From Cladosporium sp. IMV 00045 (taxonomy: Eukaryota; Ascomycota; Dothideomycetes; Cladosporiales; Cladosporiaceae), in contig MSJI02000958.1 in NCBI GenBank assembly GCA_001931905.2, forward strand, positions 1 through 13,453: 13,453 nucleotides of DNA, in the 5' to 3' direction. The notes beneath the pieces were generated by a model that made no database searches, was not told the DNA's origin, and worked only from the letters and a program-made list of their open reading frames with translations. Below are positions 1 through 9,771 of the stretch, one piece after another. A program made the translations under genes and the position numbers. Every line of letters starts with the position of its first letter. Position 1 is the stretch's first letter.

Positions 1-758
<758 letters not shown>

Positions 759-1000
759 CTGGATGCTTTCCTTTGTGTGGTGGTGTTGTTGCTGTTGTCT
801 GGTGTGAGAGGAGGTGTGTCGGACGAGGAGAGGTGGGAGAAGAGCTGTGACTGTTATGTTTTTTTGCCCGCCAGCCCACCAGCCCGCCCTCACTCAGCCA
901 GCGTTGGGACTCAAGCTAATAGAGGGGCACGTCGATCTCCGCGCTCGGCGCCCTCAAAGCTGGCCAATTCAACCACTTCATGACTGCCCAGGTGAGCTCA
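759..1000 (-). promoter_or_regulatory. Likely enolase leader exon and core promoter region
   Basis: Read on the minus strand, this stretch has a pyrimidine-rich tract (complement of about 803-846) just upstream of an A/C-rich stretch that runs to the putative leader donor at 758. CT-rich tracts next to transcription starts are typical of strongly expressed genes of filamentous fungi. A CCAAT-type sequence lies on the plus strand near 964. I see no clear TATA box. The transcription start itself is not determinable here. Confidence 0.4.
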
Positions 1001-1756
1001 GGGCTTTTCTGTGAGGTTTCGTACATTATTCGGTACCTAATGACTACTAATTGGAAGTGTGTGTTATGCAGCCGTTCGTCCAGACATGTATTCAAGAGAC
1101 GTCAATATATCATTCATAGGCTTTGCCTCCTTTCGAGCGAATCTTCCTCGCACTAGACTACACATCACTGCGCATCCTCAGTAGAACCCCATATACACAA
1201 ACGCTGACAGCAAGCAATCACCACTTACAACCTCCCTGATTGGCTCCATGGCCAAGTGAATCTCCATCTATCAATGCTTTCCCTCCGAGGTAAGGCCTTC
1301 CTTTTGGTTCCAAAGGGCAACGTGGTCAACGGCCGGGGAACTACAAGACTGCAGTGGATGACCTCCGTTTCTGTGATGAATGCCGGATTTTGGCAGCATC
1401 TGCATGCAAATAATGTCGTCCATGAGACTGCGTAGGTATTGTCCCAACAGGAGAGGCTCAACAGCTGGGACAAGGCTTGACCAGTCCCAATCTAGTGATG
1501 TCCCTTTTCAGACCGACCACCTCAATTATGATGGTAGACAGCAGCCAAGGAGCTGTTGGCGAGGTTTCAGGGTCGCGGTGGATGATCCACCTGAAGATGA
1601 ACCCTTATTCCATACCATGATGGCCGGGAAGTACTGTACAACTGTACTCCTAGCTCCAGCATATGTGGTCGGACGGTCTGCTTGGGCAAGTCAGGCTCAC
1701 ACCTCAGCTCATACCTCACTCTGAAGGTTCCTGTGATCCGCAGTGAGTTAATTCAG
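1001..1756. other. Divergent intergenic region without a supported gene
   Basis: This is non-coding sequence between the enolase and STT4-type genes. Open frames of 80-115 codons on either strand (for example around 1225-1473 and 1380-1724) have unrecognisable, low-complexity-free but motif-less translations. They overlap each other on opposite strands and are best read as chance. The region probably holds promoter elements for both divergent genes. Confidence 0.5.
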
Positions 1757-1936
1757 TGTGTACATGTAAAGATTGTATGGTAAATGGATGTCGGTGATTG
1801 CATGTACATACATGTACATGTAGTATTTCATGTTGTTTTGGCGGATTCCAAAATGCAGGAGCCGACGTCATGTTGTCTCTCCTGGAACTTTGGCGAGCGT
1901 CAAGTCGCGTAGCAGGCAGTACATGTGTGTACATAC
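1757..1936. promoter_or_regulatory. Cluster of TACATGTA palindromes upstream of the STT4-type gene
   Basis: The exact palindrome TACATGTA occurs at 1761-1768, 1809-1816 and 1815-1822, the last two overlapping. A related GTACATGTG occurs at 1919-1927, followed by GTACATAC. The cluster lies about 50-230 bp upstream of the proposed start codon. Repeated palindromes at this distance suggest a binding site for a dimeric transcription factor, but I cannot name the factor. A simple TG/CA-rich microsatellite origin is the alternative. Confidence 0.4.
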
Positions 1937-1989
1937 GGTAGCAATTGAACAAACACCTTAAACACTCTGCTATCCACGAAGGCCGAATA

Positions 1990-4900
1990 ATGAGATTGTA
2001 AGAATGCTTCATTTGCACATGACTAAATACCAATACTGACATTCATATACAGCACCGGCGGCGCCACGAGGCGCAATGCGCTGGAGAAGCTCGCCTCACT
2101 TTCGGCCCAGACAGCAGGAGATAAAGGTGGCAGTCAAGACTTTCAAGAGCTGTGCAGACTAGGAGAACCAAAAGCAAAGAGCGTACCGAATGGTTCAGCA
2201 GATGGCACTCGGGATGGCGCGGTTGCGATACCCATGAGTGTGCGCGAGCTGGAAGTACTCCTGGCGCTGTGCAAGGCAGCTCCGTTGCTCCAGTCTGCCA
2301 CGGATGCGGATAACCTTTTGACCCAGCTGGTTCCATATATGCCAGAGGCGCATCGGCAGTCAATCAAGTCGACCTCGCTCATGCTGCATCTCCCCCCTTG
2401 GGAGACTCTGGCCTTCGAATTGACCTCTGCTGTGCTCACTTTGGCGACCAACCACCCGATTCTCGCTCCGCGCGCCTTTGCTTGTGTCGAGGAAACCATC
2501 CAGGCTCTAGCGAAGAGTGCTGAAGAAGCTGCTTGGCTGCAGTCCCAGGCCGACGAATCCGCGGAACAGCACCAGTCCGAACATGCGCTGCGCTTCATTC
2601 AACTTGCCGTGTCTCTATTGGGGTTCCTGGACGCCGCCGCAAAGAATGTACGTGCTTGGACATCTGAGGAGAGATTCAGTGTCATCCAGAGAGTTCGTCA
2701 GATTTTGTCGGAGAAGTTCATGGTCTCGCTGGAGGGCTCCCTTTCGGCCGTTCGCAATGCTCGCACCACTTCTCGATCTGTCAAGGAGTGGAAACGCTGG
2801 ATCCGCCATTATGCTACCCAGACAAGACCTCTTGGAGCGATGCTGTTGCAGCGCGCTTTTTCGGCGCTGGTGGAAGAGAGCGTGCTCGTTTTGGTATCAC
2901 CTCATGACCGCCTTACGCACTTGAATGTGCTGGACACTTTGTTGCTTCGGTCTCCACTGGTGACTCGCTCAGAGGTAACTGCTAGTGACACCATGCTTGA
3001 GAATCTTGCTGGACTCATCGTCGACGAAATGGATCTTCTCGATGCGGACGCTGACTACCTCCAAGTCAGCTCCGCCTGGCAGCAGCGCCTTGCGCATGAA
3101 GTCAAAGCTAGCAACCTGCGAAGCTTTCTGTGCTGTACCCTCATCGACGGAGAGATTGCCGATGATGATATCCTGTCATCCTGGTTAGACGCAATTACTG
3201 CAGACCAAGTTCAAATGGGAGACGACGAGATCGCGCAGACGGTGCTCAAATCCATGGCCATTCTTGCTAGGACATCACCCACGATCTCTACAAGCCTTAG
3301 TCGCTCTTTGCCACGTCTCATTGTACAAGGCAAAATGACTCCACAGACCGCTGTCGTTGCAGGCCAGTGCCTGGCTCAAGTTCTCAAGCTCTTGTCACAG
3401 GACATCGTCATCAGCACGCTCTACTCTCTCGGAAACGTGCTCAGTGCCAGTTCTTCAGAGAAACCTCATGGCTTTTCAGCATTCCTTGATGGGAGTTCGA
3501 ACAGCACGATTGGCAACGCGTCATACGCAAACCACCAAGCTCTTGGCAGCAACCTGTCACTCGTACTGAGCGACGAAGAGGAGTCTGCCGTCGTGTACGC
3601 TGCTATTGTGCAAGCAGTCGTCGCTGTCGCAGATGCACGAAATGACGAAAAGATCACTGCGCTTGTGATCTCTATGCTTGTCCAAAAGATTGGCCGCGTG
3701 AATCAGGCTGTTGACGCCAGTATCATCATCGAGACCGCCGCTCTGGGATCCAGGGGAAGCCTCAACGAGCTGAAGATGCTGCTGAGACTTTACCCTCGTG
3801 TTGCCACTCAGGCAAACGTCAATGGCAATTCGTTGATGATCAATGCTGTCACTGAAGCACGCGTACGCATCGCTTCGTCTATTCGCAAAGACAGCGCGCA
3901 TCATGAAGCATTCCTCTTCCAGCTGCTCGGTCTCATTGTCGGAAGTGGCGATGCTGCTGGAGATGGCGTCGTGGATGCCGCAATGGAGGCCCGGACTATA
4001 GCTCAGCTTTTCCGCCCTCTTGCAGTATTAGTGTCCAAGGAGCCGCACTTGACGCCAGCCTTCGAAAACGAAGACGAACTGCGACAGCTTGGTCGTGATG
4101 CCTGGTTCAATATAGTTGCACACGGATTCACGATCAACTCCGACAATGGCAAAGAACATGCCACCGATCTTCAAATTTTGGCCCAGTACAGCTTGCCGCT
4201 TGTCGATGAGCAGCGTGTGGATATGCCTGAGAGTGGCATCGAGCTGAATACAGTCCTGCGCCGTGGTGCTAACCCTCAGACTACAATCGAGCAGAAATCA
4301 GCTCTTATAGCTGCGATACCCTCCCGCGAGAGTGACATCAAAGGCCTTGGGTACTCCGACTGTGTCTATCTCAACACTGCAGTCTTGGTCTCATCGCTGA
4401 GAGCCCGCTCGGGAGATTGCACCGCTGTTCTGCCTTACTTCCTCGAGAACAAAGTCAAGACCTCGAACATGGGCAACTGCATGCTTGCGATCGCACTGAA
4501 CGCTGTTGACATTTACTTGCAGCGGGCAGTTTCTGGTAAGCAGCAGAGCTTTGCTGCGCCACAGGTCGCTGCGCAGCTTGCTACCTTCTTCGAGGGCTGT
4601 TGCCATCGCATCACAAAGGTCCAGCAGGCCGCGGTGTCGGCAGCCGATCGAATCATCAATGCCCTCCCTTCGGTCCTGTGCCAGAAGACTGCTCTGTTCG
4701 CTCTTCTGGAACTCCTGACCTTGATGTGGAGGAGTTGCTTGGATGCTGAGACCGATGAGTACGAATGGAAGGCCCAGTATACCTCGGTGAAAGGGAATGT
4801 CTCTATCCAGCTGTCAGATGACGTTCACTATCGCCAGACCACATTGACAAACTTCTACAAGAGATGCCGTGTTTGGGTTTCCCAAGCCATTGATGTTGCG

Positions 4901-7837
4901 CCACTCGATACCAAGGGCTTGCTGCAAGCCTATCTTGAGGATTACGACGATGACGGTGCTTATGGCCACATCTCTTTGGGAAGATCGTTTGCCGTTGAGA
5001 TGGGATCCCTCATTCCTGGCACCGATCAGAAATTGAGCTCGCTTGAGCGACAACAGGATATCGGTCTCAACACTGCATCTGACTTCATCGCCCAATATAC
5101 CACGCGCCAGGAATATCGTCACGTTGACAGTAAGCTCATTGACATGGACGACTGGACTCTGGTCGAGCGGAATGGCACCTCGAGACCCATGCCTGCGGGC
5201 CTTGACGCAGAAATCACTAGCGACCGAAAAGAGCTCTTGCTACTCGAATCACGTCTAAAGAATCATGAGCACGTTGCTTTCTCGACCGTGCGGGACACCT
5301 TGCGCAACGCAGCCGGCATCCTAAGCCGCATTACGGTCGATACTGCTCCCTTGATCCGTGGACTAGTCAGCATTCCCTTCATCCTGTTCACCAAGGAGTC
5401 TATCAAGCTCGGCATCTCGCTGTGGCTGGGCGTTGCAAAGGAAAACCCTAGCCTCGAAGCCAGGATCCTCGTTGAGGTTGCTGCTGGCTGGGAAGCCTCT
5501 GTACGCCTCCACAAGGGTTTCTTCAATACGGCCAACGTGCATGTCGACCCATTCTACATCAAGGAAGAGTTCGCTCCGACGAACTGGGAGGCTATTGCTA
5601 AGCGTCGTCAAATCGTGCACAACCTTATCGCACCCCATCTCAGGCTGACTCAGTTTCTGTCGAGCCACTTCAACTCGTCTCGCTTGACAGCACCATCGGT
5701 CGAGCGAGTGTACACGCGTCTGATGCGCATTACGGCCACAGCGATGAAGCATACAGTGGGACATCCGCTTGCACGAGAGGCTCATTTCCACATCGTTCTT
5801 CTGGCGCTCGATTTCCTCAGGCATTCCACACGTGTGAGCCCTGCGGCGCAGTGGCGTCTCAAAGACGCTGTCTTGTCCGCTGGCCTTGCTTGGTTCGCCA
5901 ACCCGCCGCTGTGGTCATATGGAAGCAACAAGTTGCAGTTGAGGGCGGAGGTCAAGTTGCTCGCTGATGTGTCAACCGCTCTGCAGCGTCTTTCCACCAT
6001 TGGGGCTAAATCAGCGGGAGCTCTGCAATCGCTTCAAAGCAAGCAAGAGCTTCTTCAGCACTTGATGGCCCATGAATCTCAGCGTCTGTCGGTCTGGATT
6101 AGCCCCCTGGCCTCTGATGCTCGCGCCATTGCAGGCTCAAGCCCTCAATACCAAATGGCTAGGGATACCACTTTCACTCCCTTCATCAAGACCGCATGGG
6201 CGGAGAATCCGAGCATCGCCATTCACCTCACTACACGCTTCCCGCGTTCTCAGGCTCTTGCCAGCGAAGTCAGATCAATGGTTTTGCAGAACCCTGAGCA
6301 GGCGATCTCAGAGCCCGACGCGCTCTATGTCTTGCTTGGTCCATCGTTGCCTCACGACGTAAAACCACAGCTGAAATACTTGTTGTACTGGGCGCCGGTC
6401 AACCCAATGGCTGCTGTGACGTATTTCTTGCCGGCATATGGCAACCACCCATCGGTCATCCAATACGCTGTACGTGCGTTGGAGAGCCACTCCATCGACA
6501 TCACTTTCTTCTACGTACCTCAGATCGTGCAGTCATTGCGCTATGACGCGCTGGGTTACGTCGAGCGATACATCGTCGAGACCGGCATGTTCTCGCAGCT
6601 TTTCGCTCATCAAATCATTTGGAACATGAAAGCGAACTCTTTCAAGGATGAGGATTCGCAGGAGCCGGACCCCGTGAAGCCGACTCTGGACAAGGTGACA
6701 ACGGGTCTGGTCTCGAGCTTTTCAAAGGAAGACAAGAGTTTCTACGAGCGAGAGTTCGACTTCTTCGGAAGAGTGACTGGCATTTCAGGCACTTTGAAGC
6801 CTTTCATCAAGAGCCCCAAGCCGGAGAAGAAAGCGAAGATCGAAGAAGAGCTTCGCAAGATCCAAGTCGACCAGGGTGTATACCTCCCGAGTAACCCAGA
6901 TGGCGTCGTCATTGGGATTGACAGGAAGTCTGGCAAGCCCCTCCAGAGTCACGCAAAGGCACCATACATGGCGACGTTCCGCATTCGCAAGGAAGAGGAC
7001 GAGCTGGAGAGTGAAGGAAACTCAGATGAGATTGAGATCAAGCGCAAGGCGTACGAAGTGTGGCAGTCCGCAATTTTCAAGGTCGGTGATGATTGCAGAC
7101 AGGACGTGTTGGCTCTGCAAATGATCGCCGCCTTCCGCGGAATCTTCAACAGCGCTGGTCTAGACGTTTTCGTCTTCCCCTACCGCGTTACTGCCACAGC
7201 ACCCGGCTGCGGTGTGATCGACGTCTTGCCAAACTCCATCTCCCGCGACATGCTTGGCCGCGAGGCCGTGAACGGGCTCTACGATTACTTCATCTCCAAG
7301 TACGGCTACGAAGACTCGATCCGCTTCCAAGAAGCGCGCAGCAACTTCATCAAATCCATGGCCGCCTACTCCATCATCTCATACCTCTTGCAATTCAAAG
7401 ACCGCCACAACGGCAACATCATGGTCGACGACGCGGGCCACATCCTGCACATCGACTTCGGCTTCTGCTTCGACATCGCACCGGGCGGGGTGAAATTCGA
7501 GCGGGCCCCGTTCAAGCTCACCCCGGAAATGGTCGCCGTCATGGGCGGCTCCAACTCCGCTCCCTTCCGCATGTTCGAGGAGCTGTGCATCAAGGTATTC
7601 CTCGCGGCCCGCCAGCACGTCGAGCAGCTCAGCCACATCGTCCTCACCATGCTCGACTCGGGCCTGCCGTGTTTCAAACCCCAAACCATTCAGCACTTCA
7701 AGGAGAGGTTTGTGCTGGAGAAATCGGACCGCGAGGCTGCGGAGTTCGTGCGCAAGCTTGTGCACTGGAGTGAGAGGAGCTATTCCACGGCTGTCTACGA
7801 TTACTTCCAGCTATTGACTAATGGAATCCCTTACTAG
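1990..7837 (+). CDS. STT4: Phosphatidylinositol 4-kinase, STT4 / PI4K type III alpha
   Basis: This large lipid kinase phosphorylates phosphatidylinositol to PI4P at the plasma membrane, the precursor of PI(4,5)P2. In yeast it works with the Efr3-Ypp1 scaffold. The model is exon 1 at 1990-1997, an intron at 1998-2052, and a single exon 2053-7837, giving 1,930 residues against about 1,900 in yeast. Residues 1 to about 1400 form a helical solenoid. About 1448-1532 match the PIK accessory helical domain (LLYWAPVNPMAAVTYFLPAY), and about 1625-1930 the kinase domain. The ATP-contacting lysine is in AIFKVGDDCRQD (Lys1679). The catalytic loop DRHNGN starts at Asp1786 and the HIDFG motif has Asp1804. 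The C-terminus NGIPY is typical of the family. All catalytic motifs are intact. The ATG at 1990 was chosen because an in-frame stop lies at 1939 with no intervening ATG. Starting at 2234 would discard 63 open codons. Identity is very secure; the start is less so. Confidence 0.95.
1998..2052 (+). other. Intron 1 of the STT4-type gene
   Basis: This is a 55-nt intron with donor GTAAGA at 1998, branch CTGAC at 2036-2040 and acceptor ATACAG ending at 2052. It follows an 8-nt coding exon (ATG AGA TT) and splits a phenylalanine codon after its second base. The downstream sequence is in the phase that this requires. The residues it adds (ALEKLASLSAQTAG region) resemble the start of other fungal STT4 proteins, as far as I recall. 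Confidence 0.65.
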
Positions 7838-8372
7838 ACGGGAAACGGCGAGAAGACACGGCTGGTGTGTATGTTAAGGTTTCTTTTCGACGGAGCCTTC
7901 TCTTTTTCTCTTCGGGCTTGATTTGGAAGTTGATAACAAATACTTTTTGAGTTTAGAATTGAGCTTCTATACGATTGAGATCTGACCATGAAATGCCTCG
8001 GTCGCTGACAGTGGCTTGCCGTCCGCAATCTTATGTGAACTTCATCAGGGACAATGCGATGAACTCCGCGGGGCTCTGCGAAATGCGCAAGGGCATCGGG
8101 TTCATTTCCTGCATCAGATCATTTGTATCAGAAAGCTCGATCGGTGCTGGATTCCTTGCATGTATCAGCGGCGGCACAGGCCCTGCACTACACAATGGTA
8201 GGAAATTGGATGCGATGGCGCATATTTGCCACGCGATTGCAAACTCCATACACCACTGGAAAGTCGTCTCTCATGCATGCTGGCTTTCATCGCACTGAAT
8301 TTCAGAATTACACTCGTGCGTGTTTGCCACGCGCATCTAGAGTTCTGGGCCAGCCTGGCCGATGAGTGTGAT
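7838..8372 (+). other. 3' flank of the STT4-type gene, no supported gene
   Basis: The sequence directly after the stop is T-rich (about 7880-7960) and probably contains the 3' untranslated region and poly(A) site. No exact AATAAA was seen. Open frames on both strands between 7975 and 8365 give motif-less proteins that overlap antisense to one another, so I do not call them. An imperfect GGCCAG/CTGGCC inverted repeat lies at 8348-8360. Confidence 0.4.
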
Positions 8373-8404
8373 CTAGGGGTCTGATGCATCGTTTTGACCC
8401 CTAG
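8373..8404. repeat. Perfect 9-bp inverted repeat with palindromic loop
   Basis: CTAGGGGTC (8373-8381) and GACCCCTAG (8396-8404) are exact reverse complements separated by 14 nt. The loop contains the 8-bp palindrome GATGCATC (8383-8390). A second short stem, GATGTG-TTC-CACATC, follows within about 25 nt. It could be an RNA hairpin or a dimeric protein site. It is not a tRNA: there is no T-loop or anticodon-arm pattern around it. Confidence 0.6.
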
Positions 8405-8969
8405 CTCGTCACATGATGTGTTCCACATCTTCACATCATCGGCCTGCTGCGAGCAGACAAGACGTGATAGATCATCGTTATCGACCGCCGGCAAAACAGT
8501 GTGTATGTATCCTCGCGAGACTCCACAGCTCTAAAAACGCTAACGGTGAGCATTGATACGAGATGAACCATCATGGGCTTTTCGAGTCAGTCTTGCTCGG
8601 ACGTGGTTGGCTCTACCACCCTCGCCCGGTCAGGATTGTCGGAGGCGGACTCAGCCCCGAGGACCAAAACCCTATCTCTGTCAAGGGGCTGGGAAGCGCG
8701 CAGTTGGCTCCGAGCGCACAACAACCGTGTACCCGTTGAAGCGCCTATAGACAATCCACAGCTCGCCTGTCCTCACTTTCTTCCGCCAGGGCGTTGGCGC
8801 TGATCATCGGACGTATTTCCGGAGGCAGATGTGTGCAATCATCGAGCCGAGAGACCGGTGCCCTGGAGGCGTACGGCAGACCGGGGCGTGTCCATGTCAA
8901 TTCTCACGGTAGATCACAGCACCTGCGATTGTCTGGCTGGTGGCTCGCCATCCTGATCATTTCTGCATT

Positions 8970-8985
8970 GGTACGGTACGGTACG
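8970..8985. repeat. Short tandem repeat, GGTAC x3
   Basis: Three exact head-to-tail copies of a 5-bp unit (GGTAC), followed by one further G. They lie in intergenic sequence with no assignable function. Confidence 0.7.
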
Positions 8986-9155
8986 TTGTCTGGGTTATCT
9001 TAGGCTTCTGTGGTCCTGGATATTCTTGGTCCGATCGCTGTGCACGTCAATATCATGCCGTGCGCGCGTACCCATCTTCTCTTACCCTCTCCGAACCTCC
9101 CTGCAGTCGCCACATATAGACCGCTTCAGGAAGGTGATCATCATTGTCGGCGGTG

Positions 9156-9179
9156 CAGTGCCTCAGTGCATCAGTGCGA
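9156..9179. repeat. Short tandem repeat, CAGTGCnn x3
   Basis: CAGTGC occurs at 9156, 9164 and 9172 with an exact 8-bp period; the two bases between copies vary (CT, AT, GA). It lies about 600 bp upstream of the proposed YTH gene start, near a CATATA sequence. It could be a phased regulatory site or simple slippage. Confidence 0.6.
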
Positions 9180-9408
9180 GAGCGCATTCTTTTCGCTCTG
9201 CTACAAAATCTGCGATGCGGTTCCAATCACTGTTTGAATTGTCCATCTCCTGATTGCTCCTCACCCACATTAGCTAGCACCACAGCGCCCGCATCTGCCG
9301 CCAGCTCTCCAGCCTTTCCAATCTCCAGTGGCAAAACCAGCCGGAGTTCGCTCCACCGACATTCTAGCCCGCAAGCCTCGAACATCCCTGGTGTTGACGA
9401 CAATTCTT

Positions 9409-9582
9409 GTAAGTGATTCTGGGCTAAAGTGGTCACTCTCGTCATACTGAAGTAGCTTTGACCCGATGAGGCCAGAGCACATGGTGTGCCTCGAACCCGT
9501 TGCTTGGCACCATTTCTGCTATGCGTTAATCTGCCTTTTCAATCCGCTGCCATCTGCCACCTAGTCCTAACATTCGCACTAG
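9409..9582 (+). other. Possible 5' UTR intron of the YTH gene
   Basis: A perfect consensus donor GTAAGT starts at 9409. CTAAC at 9567-9571, followed 12 nt after the branch adenine by AG ending at 9582, makes a good acceptor. The resulting 174-nt intron would end about 190 nt before the proposed start codon. A second AG at 9587 is an alternative acceptor. Evidence is splice-signal only. Confidence 0.4.
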
Positions 9583-9771
9583 GCTAGCCTACTGTACCCC
9601 CATCCGACAGAGACAACACCACCTCCAGAATCCAGTCTGCCTTTGCTTTTAGACTCATCAGCACTCCACCATCGCTCGGAGCCCACACGCAAGCGCGGTT
9701 TGACCATTTCTCTTGGTCCCTCGTAAGTATAGTCTTGCCGGCTCCCCAGAAACAATTTCTATCGCATTGCA

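Larger units (their letters stand above)
8405..9408 (+). other. Upstream flank and possible promoter/leader of the YTH gene
   Basis: I see no supportable gene here. Small overlapping frames (for example 8573-8803) lack recognisable motifs. The stretch contains a three-copy GGTAC tandem at 8970-8985, a CATATA element near 9111, and a three-copy CAGTGCnn tandem at 9156-9179. Towards the end the plus strand becomes pyrimidine-rich, in keeping with a transcribed fungal leader. Confidence 0.35.

Noticed and set aside
1225..2042. Overlapping frames of 80-115 codons on both strands (1225-1473, 1380-1724, 1716-2042)
   Set aside because: No recognisable motif, mutual antisense overlap, and the last one runs through the proposed STT4 first exon and intron. 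Best explained as chance.
2143..2598. 151-codon minus-strand frame opposite the STT4 N-terminus
   Set aside because: It is antisense to a supported coding exon, has no motif, and shows serine/alanine bias mirroring the sense codons.
7093..7773. 226-codon plus-strand frame inside the kinase domain
   Set aside because: It is an Arg/His/Leu-rich shadow of the GC-rich kinase coding sequence in another frame; the DRHNGN and HIDFG motifs prove the main frame.
8373..8480. tRNA or other classical small RNA gene
   Set aside because: The inverted repeat lacks a GGTTCRANNCC T-loop, an acceptor stem and an anticodon arm in the right spacing. No U snRNA or SRP motif was recognised either.
8165..8803. 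Small frames of 65-109 codons in the 1.9 kb gap
   Set aside because: No domain, signal peptide or splice-supported extension was seen, and the frames overlap on both strands.
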